Made by a program: the position numbers and the translations under genes. The notes below the pieces were generated by a model, which saw nothing but the letters and a program-made list of their open reading frames with translations, was not told the DNA's origin and ran no database searches. Positions 11,701 to 22,873 of a stretch of DNA of 64,000 bases are shown here, one piece after another (the first letter of the stretch is position 1; the number at the start of each line of letters is the position of its first letter). This DNA comes from Isoetes taiwanensis (taxonomy: Eukaryota; Streptophyta; Lycopodiopsida; Isoetales; Isoetaceae), in contig JAJEKV010000002.1 of the NCBI GenBank assembly GCA_021234155.1, positions 14,609,428 through 14,673,427 on the forward strand, read 5' to 3'.

Positions 11701-13455
11701 AGGGGCATTAAAATTTGGAGGCACTATCTTTGGGAAGGAAGTTCCGGTTGGATCTGAGACCATGAGCCTCCGGTATGTATTCCGCACAACCACACCTCAA
11801 CACGAGGCTGAGAAGATGGATGGAGTTCGCTTGAGAGGTATGACTTTGATACCAGTCTACAGAAGCGAGGGAAGCTCAATGTGGTAAGCGGATCGCTTTC
11901 AAGGCATCCCGACAACTGAGTGCATTTTGCAATGCAGTTTTCGGCGCTCTCGAAGCGACTTTGGTAAGAAAGATTGAAGTCCTTACCAAGCAGTATAGGT
12001 ACAAAGTATGGGCAAGCCTTTCTACAGGAGGCTTCACGGCAGACCAGGAAAGCGAGGAAGCCTTTAAAACATTATAAGAAGGAAGGCAACACAGCCCATA
12101 CTATAAGAACAAGTTGTGCGTGCAGATCATGGTGGCAGGAAATTGATCCTCCATGACCCTTTTAACAGCCCAATAGGCTAGCCATGCAGGATTCGCGAAA
12201 ACATATTTCCAAAGTGCGTGACTATTGTGTAGCCGAGAATGAAGAAGCAAGTAGCTTCGCTACATCGGAATACAGTATATGTCGGCCAGACAAAGCGGAA
12301 CGACTCAATTCCGGGGGCCTTAGAAGCCGGTGCGGTGCAAAGCGCTAAATGGGAAGTAATTAGCATAGATTTCATCACCCAGGACTCCCAAAAAGGCCAA
12401 GAAGTAGAGAGGAAAGAAGCCTTTGATAAATTAGTAGTATTAAAACAAGTTATGTGAAATGGCACATTTGTACCTTGCGGAGGACCAGTCGGCTATGGAT
12501 TACCGCTTGAAGCTCTTCACCAAAGAGATCTTAGGAGGCTTCGCATGGCATGCCAGGAGGTTATCAGGCGAGGGGATCCGAAGTTCGCCTTGAAAGCGCC
12601 TTTTGGCGAACCTCTTTGCAACAATTGAGCCCGAAGCTATCCGCCCAGGCACGGCATATCATCCTCAGTGTGAGGATGGCAACTGGCCAAGCGAAAGGCG
12701 GACCAGCGAGTTTTGGAGGGGCCTACTTTCACGGAACTATATATGCAGGAATAGAAAAGCAAGGTATGCTTAGGAGAATTTATTCACTTGGTGGGTTGCC
12801 TACAATAGCACCAGCGGGAATCATCCCAAATATGGCGTTTATAGGCGTAATTCACATTTCTCCGATTACTAACTCCGAGGATACTTAGCACAATCCCGAA
12901 ATTATCCAAAGTAGAGGGATTCCTTGGCAGATGTTGCTTGATATGCAGCAGCTAGAGTGGAAGAAGTTCATGGAGTATTTACTAGCAGCAAGAGTAAAAC
13001 TCTGATAAGAGGGATTCAAGTTGGAGATAATGTTTGGCTCAGATCAAGGTGAAGCTGAGGCCAAAGCTCAGTCGGGGTGCAAGGAAGCACTCCAAGGTGG
13101 GCTGGACCTTTGGAATAGTCAAGAGAGTAGGTAATCAATCCTACAAGCTAGACTTACTTGCACTAAAGATTCATAAAAGGTCTTCCGCGTGAGTTTTGTT
13201 GAAGAAGCACACTCCAAATCGGGCGAAGTCTTGGACTCTCAGCGTTGTTAGAAATAGCGAGGAGCAGGCTGGAAATAGTTCGAATTGATTCTTGATAAAC
13301 TTTCAAAAGAAAACAAAAGAGATTAATTCACGCCAATACTTGAAGTCAAGTGAAACACTTGCGATGGAAAACGCGACATAGGTACTTAAGAAGGCCAATG
13401 CTTGATACCCTGATTTTATGGAGCAATGGGGCCAGTCATCTCGAAGAAATGAAAC
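8741..13455 (+). pseudogene. gag-pol polyprotein of chromovirus C' (broken)
   Basis: The start ATGACCCCGAGGAAGAG at 8741 aligns with the gag start of element D (ATGACCCCAGAGGAGGAG). Recognisable in order are gag capsid sequence (around 9090-9500), a decayed CCHC knuckle (about 9849-9900), the protease active site [10 protein letters not shown] (about 10070-10105), reverse transcriptase blocks including [16 protein letters not shown] (about 10825-10875) and VFFDD (about 11112-11130), RNase H and integrase remnants (11600-12900), and a decayed chromodomain near 13260-13460. The frame changes very often. Aligned with D, the changes cluster at CAG and CTG, for example gaacagttc becomes gagcggttc and ggcagaag becomes ggcgaag. 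The element is non-functional as read. Confidence 0.75.
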
Positions 13456-14327
13456 AGGCATAGCCGATTTGTATGGGTATTAATCATGCCACAACTTATA
13501 CTAGGTATGGAGTGCATGCGTTTGCGGCCGATCGATGAGACCACTCGATCTCTAGGGCATGGTGTAATGTCGATGTAGGCATGGCCCAGTATTTGAAGTG
13601 GAAGGTAAGATTAGAAAAGTCTATACATCCCGCGGAAGTAGGCGACCTCAAAGGAGGTCATTAAGGGAATGCCCGATGGAAAACACCTCCCTAGCCCCAT
13701 ATATGCTTTGATAGGAGGAATGTCCCGGTGCTTCGCCCCATATCACGGGAAGGACCTATCCTCCGCGGCCCAGGCTGACAGGATGTAGGCACTTAGGCGA
13801 CATATAGGCATATGAAGCCCATCTCCGCGACCATGTGATTGCCTCTTCTCAGGGTGTGCGTATCATATAGATAGGTGAATTGGTCACCCATATAACCAAA
13901 ATTTTACTAATAATTAAATGAGTACTAGCGTGGTGTTGACCTGCTGAATAATAGAGGCGCTCAGGAGGCAAAGAGGTGAGAACTCTGAGACTTACCTTAC
14001 AAATTTTATTTGGAATGTATGTTGCAAGGAATGAAAATACCTCGGACGTTAATCTTAATTTTGATAAACTTAATTGTCTTGATAAGTGAATTATTGGAAG
14101 TAACTGTTTTAAGGATATTTGTGAGCCAGGTAAGTTATTCCACGTAATATACTTGGCGTAATAATGTACAAAAAATAATGCAAGTAAAGGTAATCTTAAT
14201 AAATGTGTAAAGTATTATAGTAGTTTATACGTATGCTCGAGGTTGATTCTGAGGTTAGGATGATGATCCCAAGGTAGGGGAGACCCACGTCTGCTTGGTG
14301 ACATCATTTCAAAGATTAAGAGGAGAA
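13456..14327 (+). other. 3' untranslated internal region and polypurine tract of C'
   Basis: This region matches the equivalent stretch of element D between its chromodomain and 3' LTR (reverse complement of 37629-38448), for example the block ccccatatatgctttgatag. It ends in the purine run ttaagaggagaa at 14316-14327, a polypurine tract directly before the LTR. No ORF is seen. Confidence 0.55.
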
Positions 14328-15877
14328 TGTGGCGTTCGGAAGGACGGTATACGGTCCCAGAACATATAACATCTTTGCCTGTCCAGCAGCATTACGCCAC
14401 TCAAATAGAAAGCGTATGCAGCAGAAGCGTGTAGCAATTACCAAGGTAACCCTAGAAGGCGACTTACAGGAATAGAGTGCAATTATTAATGTACACATTT
14501 TCCGTATACACATTAATAGGGGCACATTTCCATATGGACACTTGATGCCAAATTAGGCCATACCAAATAATACGAATTAATATACACATTTTCAATAATA
14601 CACACATTATGTAGGCACATTTGCCACCTAACCATTAAAAGACAAGTGGGCCGTTCCCGAAAGTCTATCCCACATGCCTAAAGGGGATGGTGGAAACCCT
14701 AGCAACCCCTTGTCTATTAAGGAAGGGGAAACCCTAACTTGCCCAATTTTAGTTTCTAGGGTTTTGGGAGAACTCTGTTTTGGTACATCAGCGGAAGCCA
14801 AGGCATACTCCAGAACTGCGCACGGGGAGATTTGCAGCATTGGTTTCCCTCGATTGAGGCGTTTGGTCGGGGAGGAGCCACTCAGGATCAGTGTTGGCCA
14901 ATTAGATAGTCTAAACCCTATTTAGGTCCTTAAGTCCCATTAGGTTTAGCCTATTAAATTGCCCATAGCAGCCTTCTAGATGCGCTAGATACGACCTCTA
15001 GCTAAGAACCTAACTCTATGATGTAAGATTAGATATAGTTCTTTTAGTTCTTACGTAATGTATATAGATGATGTATCTCTATGAACTCCTTGTATTGGGA
15101 AGGGGTAGAGACCTAAAGCTTGGTAATAGATGCTCCTAGAGTAGCCTCTCTAGCACACTAGATTAACTGTGTACAAGAGCCACACCCGGTTGTGGGTGAA
15201 GGGGCAATCGGGCTAAGAGAAGGAGGTTCACCGACTCTAGAACGATCCCTCCTGTGTAAGGCCTACGAGGGATCATTGTGACTAGGTCTAATGGCTTACC
15301 ACACCGAAAGTGCCAGGGTGAGGCATGGACTCGACACCCGTGGAGGTGTACACTTTCCAAGGTTGGTCAGTCTGGGCGGGGCCCCCTAGTCACCTCGAAG
15401 TCAGCATGCATTTCGAGGGGAGTGATCCCTTCACCATCGAACCCGGAGGATGAAACCCGGGAATAGCCCTCTTAGCTGTATGCATCCCGTGGCCTACGGA
15501 GTCAGAACACTTTTCAACCTACTCGCGAAGTGTGTACCGTGGAGGCGGATGGAGTGGACAACCCTATGCCATGTTCATATGCCAGATCCCAAATCCACTT
15601 GATCATCCCCGAGTTTGAGCCTTGCAGGTAGAACTCCCCATATGTATTAATGCTCACCTTGTTTGTCACGGATGTGATGGGCCACCCTTGAAGGTGGATA
15701 TGTGCTTATATTATATCTTACGACATGCGGCAGCGACTAGGCAGACCACGAGGGGAGCGGGGTAAAATGACCCCTTCACTCTTCCGCTGGAACCCGTCAG
15801 TTGCGGTGTTATGTGAAGGAGCTCTGTGTATCGACGTAAAATTTGTTATGGGGGATGAACTCTGTTTGTATACGGTG
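14328..15877 (+). repeat. 3' LTR of C'
   Basis: The repeat starts TGTGGCGTTC after the polypurine tract and carries blocks shared with the D LTRs in reverse complement: tgtattgggaaggggtagag (15090), the caacctactc...ggatggagtggacaaccc stretch (15516-15570), and tatgggggatgaactc near 15847. It breaks off at about 15877 before the true LTR end, where copia sequence begins. Confidence 0.7.
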
Positions 15878-15880
15878 GGT

Positions 15881-16345
15881 CTACTTGCCTTGCATTATCT
15901 GATAAAGTATCCACCGAACAGAGTCTACATGGAATCTCATATTCAAGCTTGGAGGCACATGTATCATCAAAATGAAGCAAGAAACAAGGGTGCATAGCAA
16001 TGTCAACTGCAGAGGCCGAAAGTACAATGCAAACATCATTGTGAAAGAGATTGTCCTCGAAAGTAAGAAGAATTTTAGATCGAACTTGGTATACCGCAAA
16101 ACAAAGCCAGCAGTTCTTTACTCTGATAGTTTGTCTTGCAAATTGGCGCGAAATCAAATCCTTCATGAGTCGACAAAGCATATTGAACTGCAAGTTCACT
16201 TTGTGAAGAGATATGGTGTCAAAGGGAAAATTTCAGTCCAATATAAGAATCTTGAAGAACAAACGGCAGATGTGTTTACTAAAGTTACACTTGGTTCTGA
16301 GTTTCATGAGTTACAAAATGCTAGGAGTAAAAGTCAAAACAACGC
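15881..16345 (+). pseudogene. Ty1-copia pol fragment (RNase H domain)
   Basis: Translation of 15972-16349 gives motifs typical of the end of copia polyproteins: KPAVLYSDSLSCKLARN, STKHIELQVHFVK, GKISVQY, EEQTADVFTK. They correspond to copia RNase H motifs such as CDNLSA..LA.NP, RTKHIEVD.HFVR and Q.AD.FTK. Upstream, VNCRGRKYNA matches the STAEAEY region. Only the last ~130 codons are present; no protease, integrase or RT is adjacent. It abuts the truncated LTR of C', so it may be the remnant of an insertion. Confidence 0.75.
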
Positions 16346-18289
16346 ATGACATGAAGGGGAATGAAGGAAATTGTGATCATGGCATCTGTAGATTATACTC
16401 TACATGGTTCTATGGTTCTAAGGGGTTGATAAGAATTCATGTGGTTCTAAAGGGGTTGACATTTAACCATTGAATTAATAATGCCGGTGTGGCAGTAAAC
16501 CATTGGACCGAGATAATTACATGGTTATAGAAGTTTGAGCGAATGAACTAGTGCCTAGTTTGGATCCGAGATTAGCGGAGCTCAAACCGACCGAAAAAGT
16601 CGGTGAGCTATCGCTATATAGATAAACCTAAGCAAGATATACTTATTTGTGCTTGACGGTTGAATTATTGGCGGCATGCATTGAGTTATCCGATGTCTTT
16701 TTGTTCTATGAAATGGTTTTGAGGTATTTCATTGATGCTCTGATTAAAGTTTAAAGGTTTATTATCTTGATAAGCTGATTTTAATAGGCACTATATGTTA
16801 AAGGTTTTACATTGAATAATATTGTTTATCACTCAATAGTGCATTCAACTTCTAACTCGATTGTCTAAGTTATCAATATTAAGCCTAGACGGCTAGTATT
16901 TGAATTGAGTATTATGAATCTTATGAACCTTTTAAGTAGTGTGATTATAATTTGGGGCCCTCGAAGTTTCCTTGGTAGTAGGTGGGATATTCCATGCAAC
17001 CTTTATGAATAGTGGCCAGCTTGATAAATCATACCATAGAAGGGTATATACGTGTACTTTTGTTAGAGTAATGTGTGGATTCTATGATGCTAGATGGATG
17101 GAGTATGAGCGTTGCATTATATTTGCTAGGAATATGCTATGGCCTATCTAGTAGAGATTCTGAGTGGTAGTCCATCTCATGAGTTTAGACCTCGGGATGA
17201 AGTGGAATATGTGAATTGTCTCTAGGACATTAGTGTAATTATGGTATTACACGGAAGTTATGGTTGCTTATATGTTAAGGAAGTCATGTCCTTGCTTTGA
17301 GATGTGGCGATGAGATGTTGTCACCTGGGTTATGAAATATCTTGGTATGAACCTCATTCTATTGTATTGCATTGTTTTGTGGTTGTTCTTGGAAGTAAGA
17401 TGCATGAGGATTCTATGATATCTCGTATTGGATCAACTTTGTAAGGTTATTGGTGATATTCTATCTTGTAAAGTCATGATGGATGATGTTGCATCTTGCA
17501 TTGTAAGCGGACCATCTTGGGAGGGGTGGAATGGCGTGAGACTCCGCATCGTTCTAGATGGGTAGACGGATAGCATGTTGCATTTCACGGCCCACCTTCC
17601 GGAGGGGTGGGGTGGCCGTGTAACTCCGCGATCCGGCGGATGGCTGACGGATGAGTTAAACCCACATGCGTCTGGATGGAAGTGGTCTCCTTGGGGCCAA
17701 CCCCAAAGATTACGCAACATATGTGCATGCATACATCGATTGATGAGAATGTAAACATGCTTGTAGCCCCGAGTTCTAAACTAATGCAGGGGCGTAGTGG
17801 GCGGTGTAAAATTGTTGTTGTTCTTATCTTTGATGGGTATGCTAGATTACTTTGTGGATGATGTTATCACGGCGATTGCTTTGTAAATCACTTGTTGCAC
17901 AACCCTTGGGGAAGGCACGTGTCTGGAAGATCAGGTCATGTAGGATGGAAAGGTTTGCGGTTGGCACGCGTGCTATAGAAACTGCATGGACTCTTTGCTT
18001 TAGAGGATATCTCTTGACCTCTTGGCGGAAAGACATGATGCATTAGTCATAAGATATCAGGGCTCCTCTTGACATTTTGAAGCTAGGGCATGAATTATGA
18101 GCCATGCTCATTTTAGGTGTGTTGTATTTATGTCCACAATATAAATATATCAACCATTTGTACATGAAAACCTGTCCATTTCTTATCTTTGCCATGACTG
18201 AAACTATTTTTAATGTTTATGCGATTCCAACTTTCTTATGTTCAATTCTAATCAACTTACACTTAACAAATTTTTATAATATTTACGGA
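16346..18289. other. Unassigned AT-rich region
   Basis: No long ORF or known domain is visible. It may include the 3' flank or LTR of the copia fragment. Two imperfect direct repeats lie at about 17518-17573 and 17600-17656 (ggaggggtgg...actccgc...ggat), spaced about 82 bp. Confidence 0.35.
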
Positions 18290-18380
18290 ATGTACAGCGG
18301 ATGTACATAAAGATGTACATCTATTGTAAATCTTATATACATTGATGTACCTAATGCATACGAAGTAGTCCATGTCATGT
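18290..18380. repeat. TGTACAT-type repeats, left cluster
   Basis: Several copies of the palindromic core tgtaca within gatgtacat/gatgtacct units occur here. The same units form a denser cluster at 20290-20680. Confidence 0.5.
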
Positions 18381-18499
18381 GTACAATGAAAATTTGTTCG
18401 GTTCTTATCTTTTTATATGAACAAAGTATTACAATATTTACGAAAAGTACCACCTGAGTCGACTTAGTCCATGTCATCTACAATTGCTTGAAGTTGTGA

Positions 18500-21241
18500 T
18501 AACAATGTCTCATGGACTTCATCTGGCAAGTGAAATCTTTGTGCTTGCCCCTAAAGCTTGTGTTTTACTTTCTTGAATGGGATTCGAACCCCAATCCGCA
18601 GTTCTGCGGTACCAAAACATTCTTAGTAGGAAGCGGTTTATACTTATTGTGCGACACAGGGATTAGTTCATAATATTGTCCTTCAATGACACTAGTGCCG
18701 GTGAGTATTCATTTCCATAGTCATCAATTGAATCTTCTTCCAATGCATGCTTTTCCCCCTGGTGCACATGAGAACATAGTATGAAACACCTTCCACATTG
18801 TCTCAGTCTTTGCAAAAGACACAAATACATTTGAAGCGACTCACATGTCATCTAAACCAGACCTCCTCTTACGCATACAAAAACATCTACATCATTTTCA
18901 TTTTCAACACGAGGGCAATATGATCGTGGGCTCCAAACTTTTTAGAGACCATTCTCCACAATGTTTAATGTTCTCACAATTCAACCAATTGAAGTTCATG
19001 CAAGCATCACAAAAGCAACGAGAGTTATGCGCATAGCAACTTTGTTGGATCTGCTGGGTTTATAGTTGACCTGAGAATGTATCTGTGAGTACCAGTAAAG
19101 TCTTGCAATTGAATGCTTCTTTGCTGTTCACATCTATTTTCCAACCTCCCAAAACACCCTTTCACAATCAGATTCCTTGGCCCTTAAAAGCTTGCAAAAT
19201 TTGTTTACTCGCAATGCCATGCCATTTTGTTTTCTGCTTCGCTCTCAAGCCACAACTTTGCTATACCAGCCTCGCCATCATGTGTGCCTTTCCCATGGCC
19301 AGATCAAAGAAATTCCATATCACTTTCGAATTTTATTTTCAACATGGTATCTGATTCCATACCATGCCGTGTAGATTTGAATTGAGATGCACAACCATCC
19401 GACCACACACATAATGAAGGTTTATGTGTCCACCTCCATTATTCTTAAGCCACCCCAAATGTAATTTAAAACTATATTGCACAAAATGAGTGTCATGCTT
19501 CTGTCATCCGAAACATAGAAATGCACTGTTTTTTAAACTTACCTTCTATTTTCATCATTGAAATATGGACCAAAATACTAATTTGATCGGGATTCCAATG
19601 CTCGGATTGCACTTCGTCCCTGGTTTCAATCGTAGTTCTCTTGCAAAGTCAACAACAGACAACACACTATTATCAGGGAGTTTCTCAACACATCTTTTTA
19701 AATTGTTTTGCTCTCCCGATTAATGTCAGTAAAGTTATGATCTGTAAACTTAGCAAGCTGATTTTTCATGTTCTTTAACAAAGCGGATGCTTTGTCATTC
19801 TGAATCAACTAATCTAAGCCTTACGGATGTACCTTTTGGATGGCTCATTGACATATACCTTTGATGCATTTTAGTTTATGCCATTCATCCGCATCACATA
19901 TTTCTACTTAATGCATTTTAGTTGGCCTCCACAAGATACTAACATTATCAAAAAGTCTTCTTGTTTGCTTGACATAGTCCATTGTTTTGCTGGGATGCCG
20001 CATTAACCTTTGACGGCAAATGCAATTAACATGTAGGGATCTCCTCATATCATTGAAGGCCTTTTCAGACAGATACGCTTGCTCATGTTTGACACAACAA
20101 CATGTGTTTCTCTCCTTCAATTTCCTTATGCAATTAGGGTTTTAGGATACTCGAATCTGTCCGGTTTAATTTTGGTATCGGGATTACGATATACAAACCC
20201 CATTGATAAAGCTCGATTTGCAATAACAAAAGCATTAAAGACCATGTTAGCAAAATGATGTCGGCAACCAGATGCCAAAAGAGTATTGAACTATACTATT
20301 GTACATTTAATGTATGTTCTATGTACATAAAATGTCCATCCAATAGTTCCACTGATCTGTTACTGTACATCTAATGTACATCTAATGTACATCGATGCGT
20401 CTAATGTACATGACCAACGTTCCACCGACTGTTCTTGTAGATCAATGTACATCAATGTACATTTAATGTACATCTAATGTACATCTAATTAATGTTCAAT
20501 ACTAGTACATCACATTAATGTTACAATATTAGTACAACTAATGTACATATGTATGATTTGTTTGGCTTCATTACCTGAAAGTACACTAAAATGTAAAATG
20601 ATGTAATTTTGATATTCAAGTACATGTAAATGCAGCTGCATGGACATGTAAGTGTTAATGGATGTACATCTAAAAAGTACCTAATAGCACATCAACGCAA
20701 GATTTACGCTACTATGTAAACAATGTAAAATGTAAAATGCAATACATTTCATGAAAACCATGTGTACTCATTAACGGTCACTTTCGGACGAACTAGAATG
20801 TACGAAAGAAAGTCATGAAAAAATTTTGGAAGAAAACATAATCTCCAAAACTGAATTGATTCAATTACAAGAGCAAACACAGAGATATCAAGGTATTGTA
20901 TTGCTTGTGTTCTCCTCTTCATGACATCTCTAACCTTTGGTGAAACTTTGGTATTATCAAGCCAAAATTCCACGGACACGACATTTGATTGAATCATCGA
21001 TTCTATTTGATCTTGGCATCCTTCACGCCAAAGCCCATACATTTGCTCCACTTAATGACATTATCTTCCTTCTTCTTTGCGACTTTGGATAAATTTCTTG
21101 GTTTGTATCTTTAGCAATTTTGAAGAAACATTCTTGTTTATATCTCCTTTTTTTCCAACAATCATTGATAACGATTGAATGTTTTGCGACCAATTTATCT
21201 TTGCTATTAGCGGACTTTACTTCTTGAAGCCCATCTTTCAA
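18500..21241 (-). pseudogene. Unidentified degenerate coding region, possibly a transposon
   Basis: Short minus-strand frames follow each other: 21023-21241 (rich in Lys/Arg, ending with LSGANVWAL), 20749-21051 (with VMKRRTQAIQYLD), 19908-20120 (with CVKHEQAYLSEKAF) and 18663-18851 (with LRQCGRCFILCSHVH). The amino acid composition and Cys/His clusters suggest a former protein, perhaps a DNA transposon product. I do not recognise the family. TGTACAT repeats interrupt it. Confidence 0.25.
20290..20680. repeat. TGTACAT-rich repeat cluster
   Basis: Units of the form (t/c)aatgtacat(c/t)t recur more than ten times within about 400 bp, in places back to back near 20365-20400 and 20445-20490. Each unit has the palindromic core tgtaca. 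Confidence 0.65.
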
Positions 21242-21839
21242 GTTTCGATCATTGATTTCATAACAATAACCGGAAGGATTTCCAATTCTGAGTTAGAAAA
21301 AAGAAAAAAGCACATCATCTTGCAACAAGCGAGCACAAAAACTAATCTTTGATCTGGGCCGAAGCGTTTGCGGACAATCGAGGATGCAATCCACCCGACA
21401 CATCAACCACGCCCTTTATTTGTTTTATGGCATAACAGCGGCCAATGTCGGCATACTTAGCAGCATAGAACCATCACTTCCATTGGAATTCTCACCCTCC
21501 ATGAATAGATTGAAATTGATTTGTATTTCTTGCTATTCAATTGGCATGTGTTTATACGGAATTAATTCGGTGTTAGATCCCCATGAAAGGGGAATTTGGA
21601 GGGAGGGACGGATCCATTCGAATTGGTTCGGTGGTTAACCAAGAATTTTGGGGGCACTGTCAGGGATGATCTTGCAATCATTGCAAACCTGACACAAAAC
21701 GACAAACCAGAGTATCTTGATGTATATCTAAAATGTACCCCAAAACAGCACAAATTTGTCCTTCAATTGATGCGATGTATGTACACCCTTTCATGCTTTT
21801 ACCCTTATCATGTTATGCAGATATATGATGTTGGTTGAT
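21242..21839. other. Unassigned region
   Basis: No convincing gene is seen. If the LTR of C'' had the length of the D LTR, its start would fall about here, but I cannot align it. Confidence 0.3.
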
Positions 21840-22255
21840 CATGTTTGCTCCTCTTGTATTGGGAAGGAGGTAGAGACCTAGTAGCCATTATTTAGACGAT
21901 GCTCCTAGTTTAGATCCCTTAGTTCCTATTAGATGCAGCCTGTGCATAGGAACCCACCTGGCTACAGGGGCTATGGAGTGACTTAGCACTATACAACGAG
22001 GCTAGTGGCAAAGCAGAGGGAGGTCCCTCTTGGCCCAGCTGCTTTGGGGGACCCATAGCAGGCTAGGCCTATAGTCGGTCACTTCGTGTGGGTCGGGTAT
22101 GGGTCAATGGTGTCACCTTGACTCTCAAGAGTTGCAGATGTCGGTCTGGCTCTTGTTTTGGGAGTTCACCGAGAATGCGAATGGTGTGTCACACAATTCT
22201 CTAGCCGCCCATGGAGCCTCTAGTCCTGGCAGGGGGAGATGCAACCCTTCCCTCT
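21840..22255 (+). repeat. 5' piece of chromovirus LTR (C''), split by element B
   Basis: The block ttgtattgggaaggaggtag near 21855 and the later gggggagatgcaaccc (22234-22249) match the C' and D LTRs. It ends at 22255 where the LTR of element B begins; the chromovirus LTR resumes at 33223. In the intact D LTR the joint corresponds to the sequence tgatccctatctg. Confidence 0.55.
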
Positions 22256-22873
22256 TGTTTGGGGTGCAGGTTCGAACTCACGGAAGACAGCCCTCTGTGA
22301 GGACCCGTGGATCTAACAGAGAGTCAGGGGACTATGTCCGCAGGATTTGCAAGAAGAGAAGAAGAAGAAGAAAGCAGGGGACAAATGAGAGGAAAATGAT
22401 AAGCTTCCTTGATATCAATGATGAACATACATGAGCTCTCGTAATAGAGAAAAAACCGAAAGGAGACAAGACTCAAAACTCATCTAGAACTCATATGCGA
22501 GCTCTAGTCATATATATAATTACAATAGCCTTGGGCCCAATATAGACACTCGACCGATCTCGGTCTTGGACTCACGGAAGGAGGCCCCCTGATTCTTGAG
22601 GAATGTTGGCGGTGCCTCTTGAAATGCCTAGAATCACTTGTGCCCGGCACGCAGCGGTGACGGGTCATCACTTGTCCGGCGGTGCCTCTTGTTGATGGGA
22701 CGCAGGCTTTTATTTGCGTGGTCCGGCCGCTTTGGTCTTCTAGCGAGCCTTTGATGGCTGACCCGTGTCTTGAGCCTTTGATGGTGACCTGTGGGTCGGT
22801 CGAGGATCCTTGAGCTTGACCTGGTGCATTTGTATGCATGAATAGTCCTGCACCGGAGGCACAGGGACTAACA
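22256..22873 (-). repeat. 3' LTR of element B
   Basis: It shares its whole length with 32632-33222, starting TGTTAGTCCC in minus orientation and ending CCCCAAACA. In minus orientation the purine tract ttggtgggag (22874-22883) directly precedes it. Confidence 0.75.

Noticed and set aside
16588-16604. Short hairpin ccgaccgaaaaagtcgg
   Set aside because: Isolated 5-bp stem with no gene or terminator context.
18575-18610. tRNA gene suggested by ggggttcgaatccc on the minus strand
   Set aside because: Only a B-box-like motif is present; no acceptor stem, D arm or anticodon arm can be drawn.
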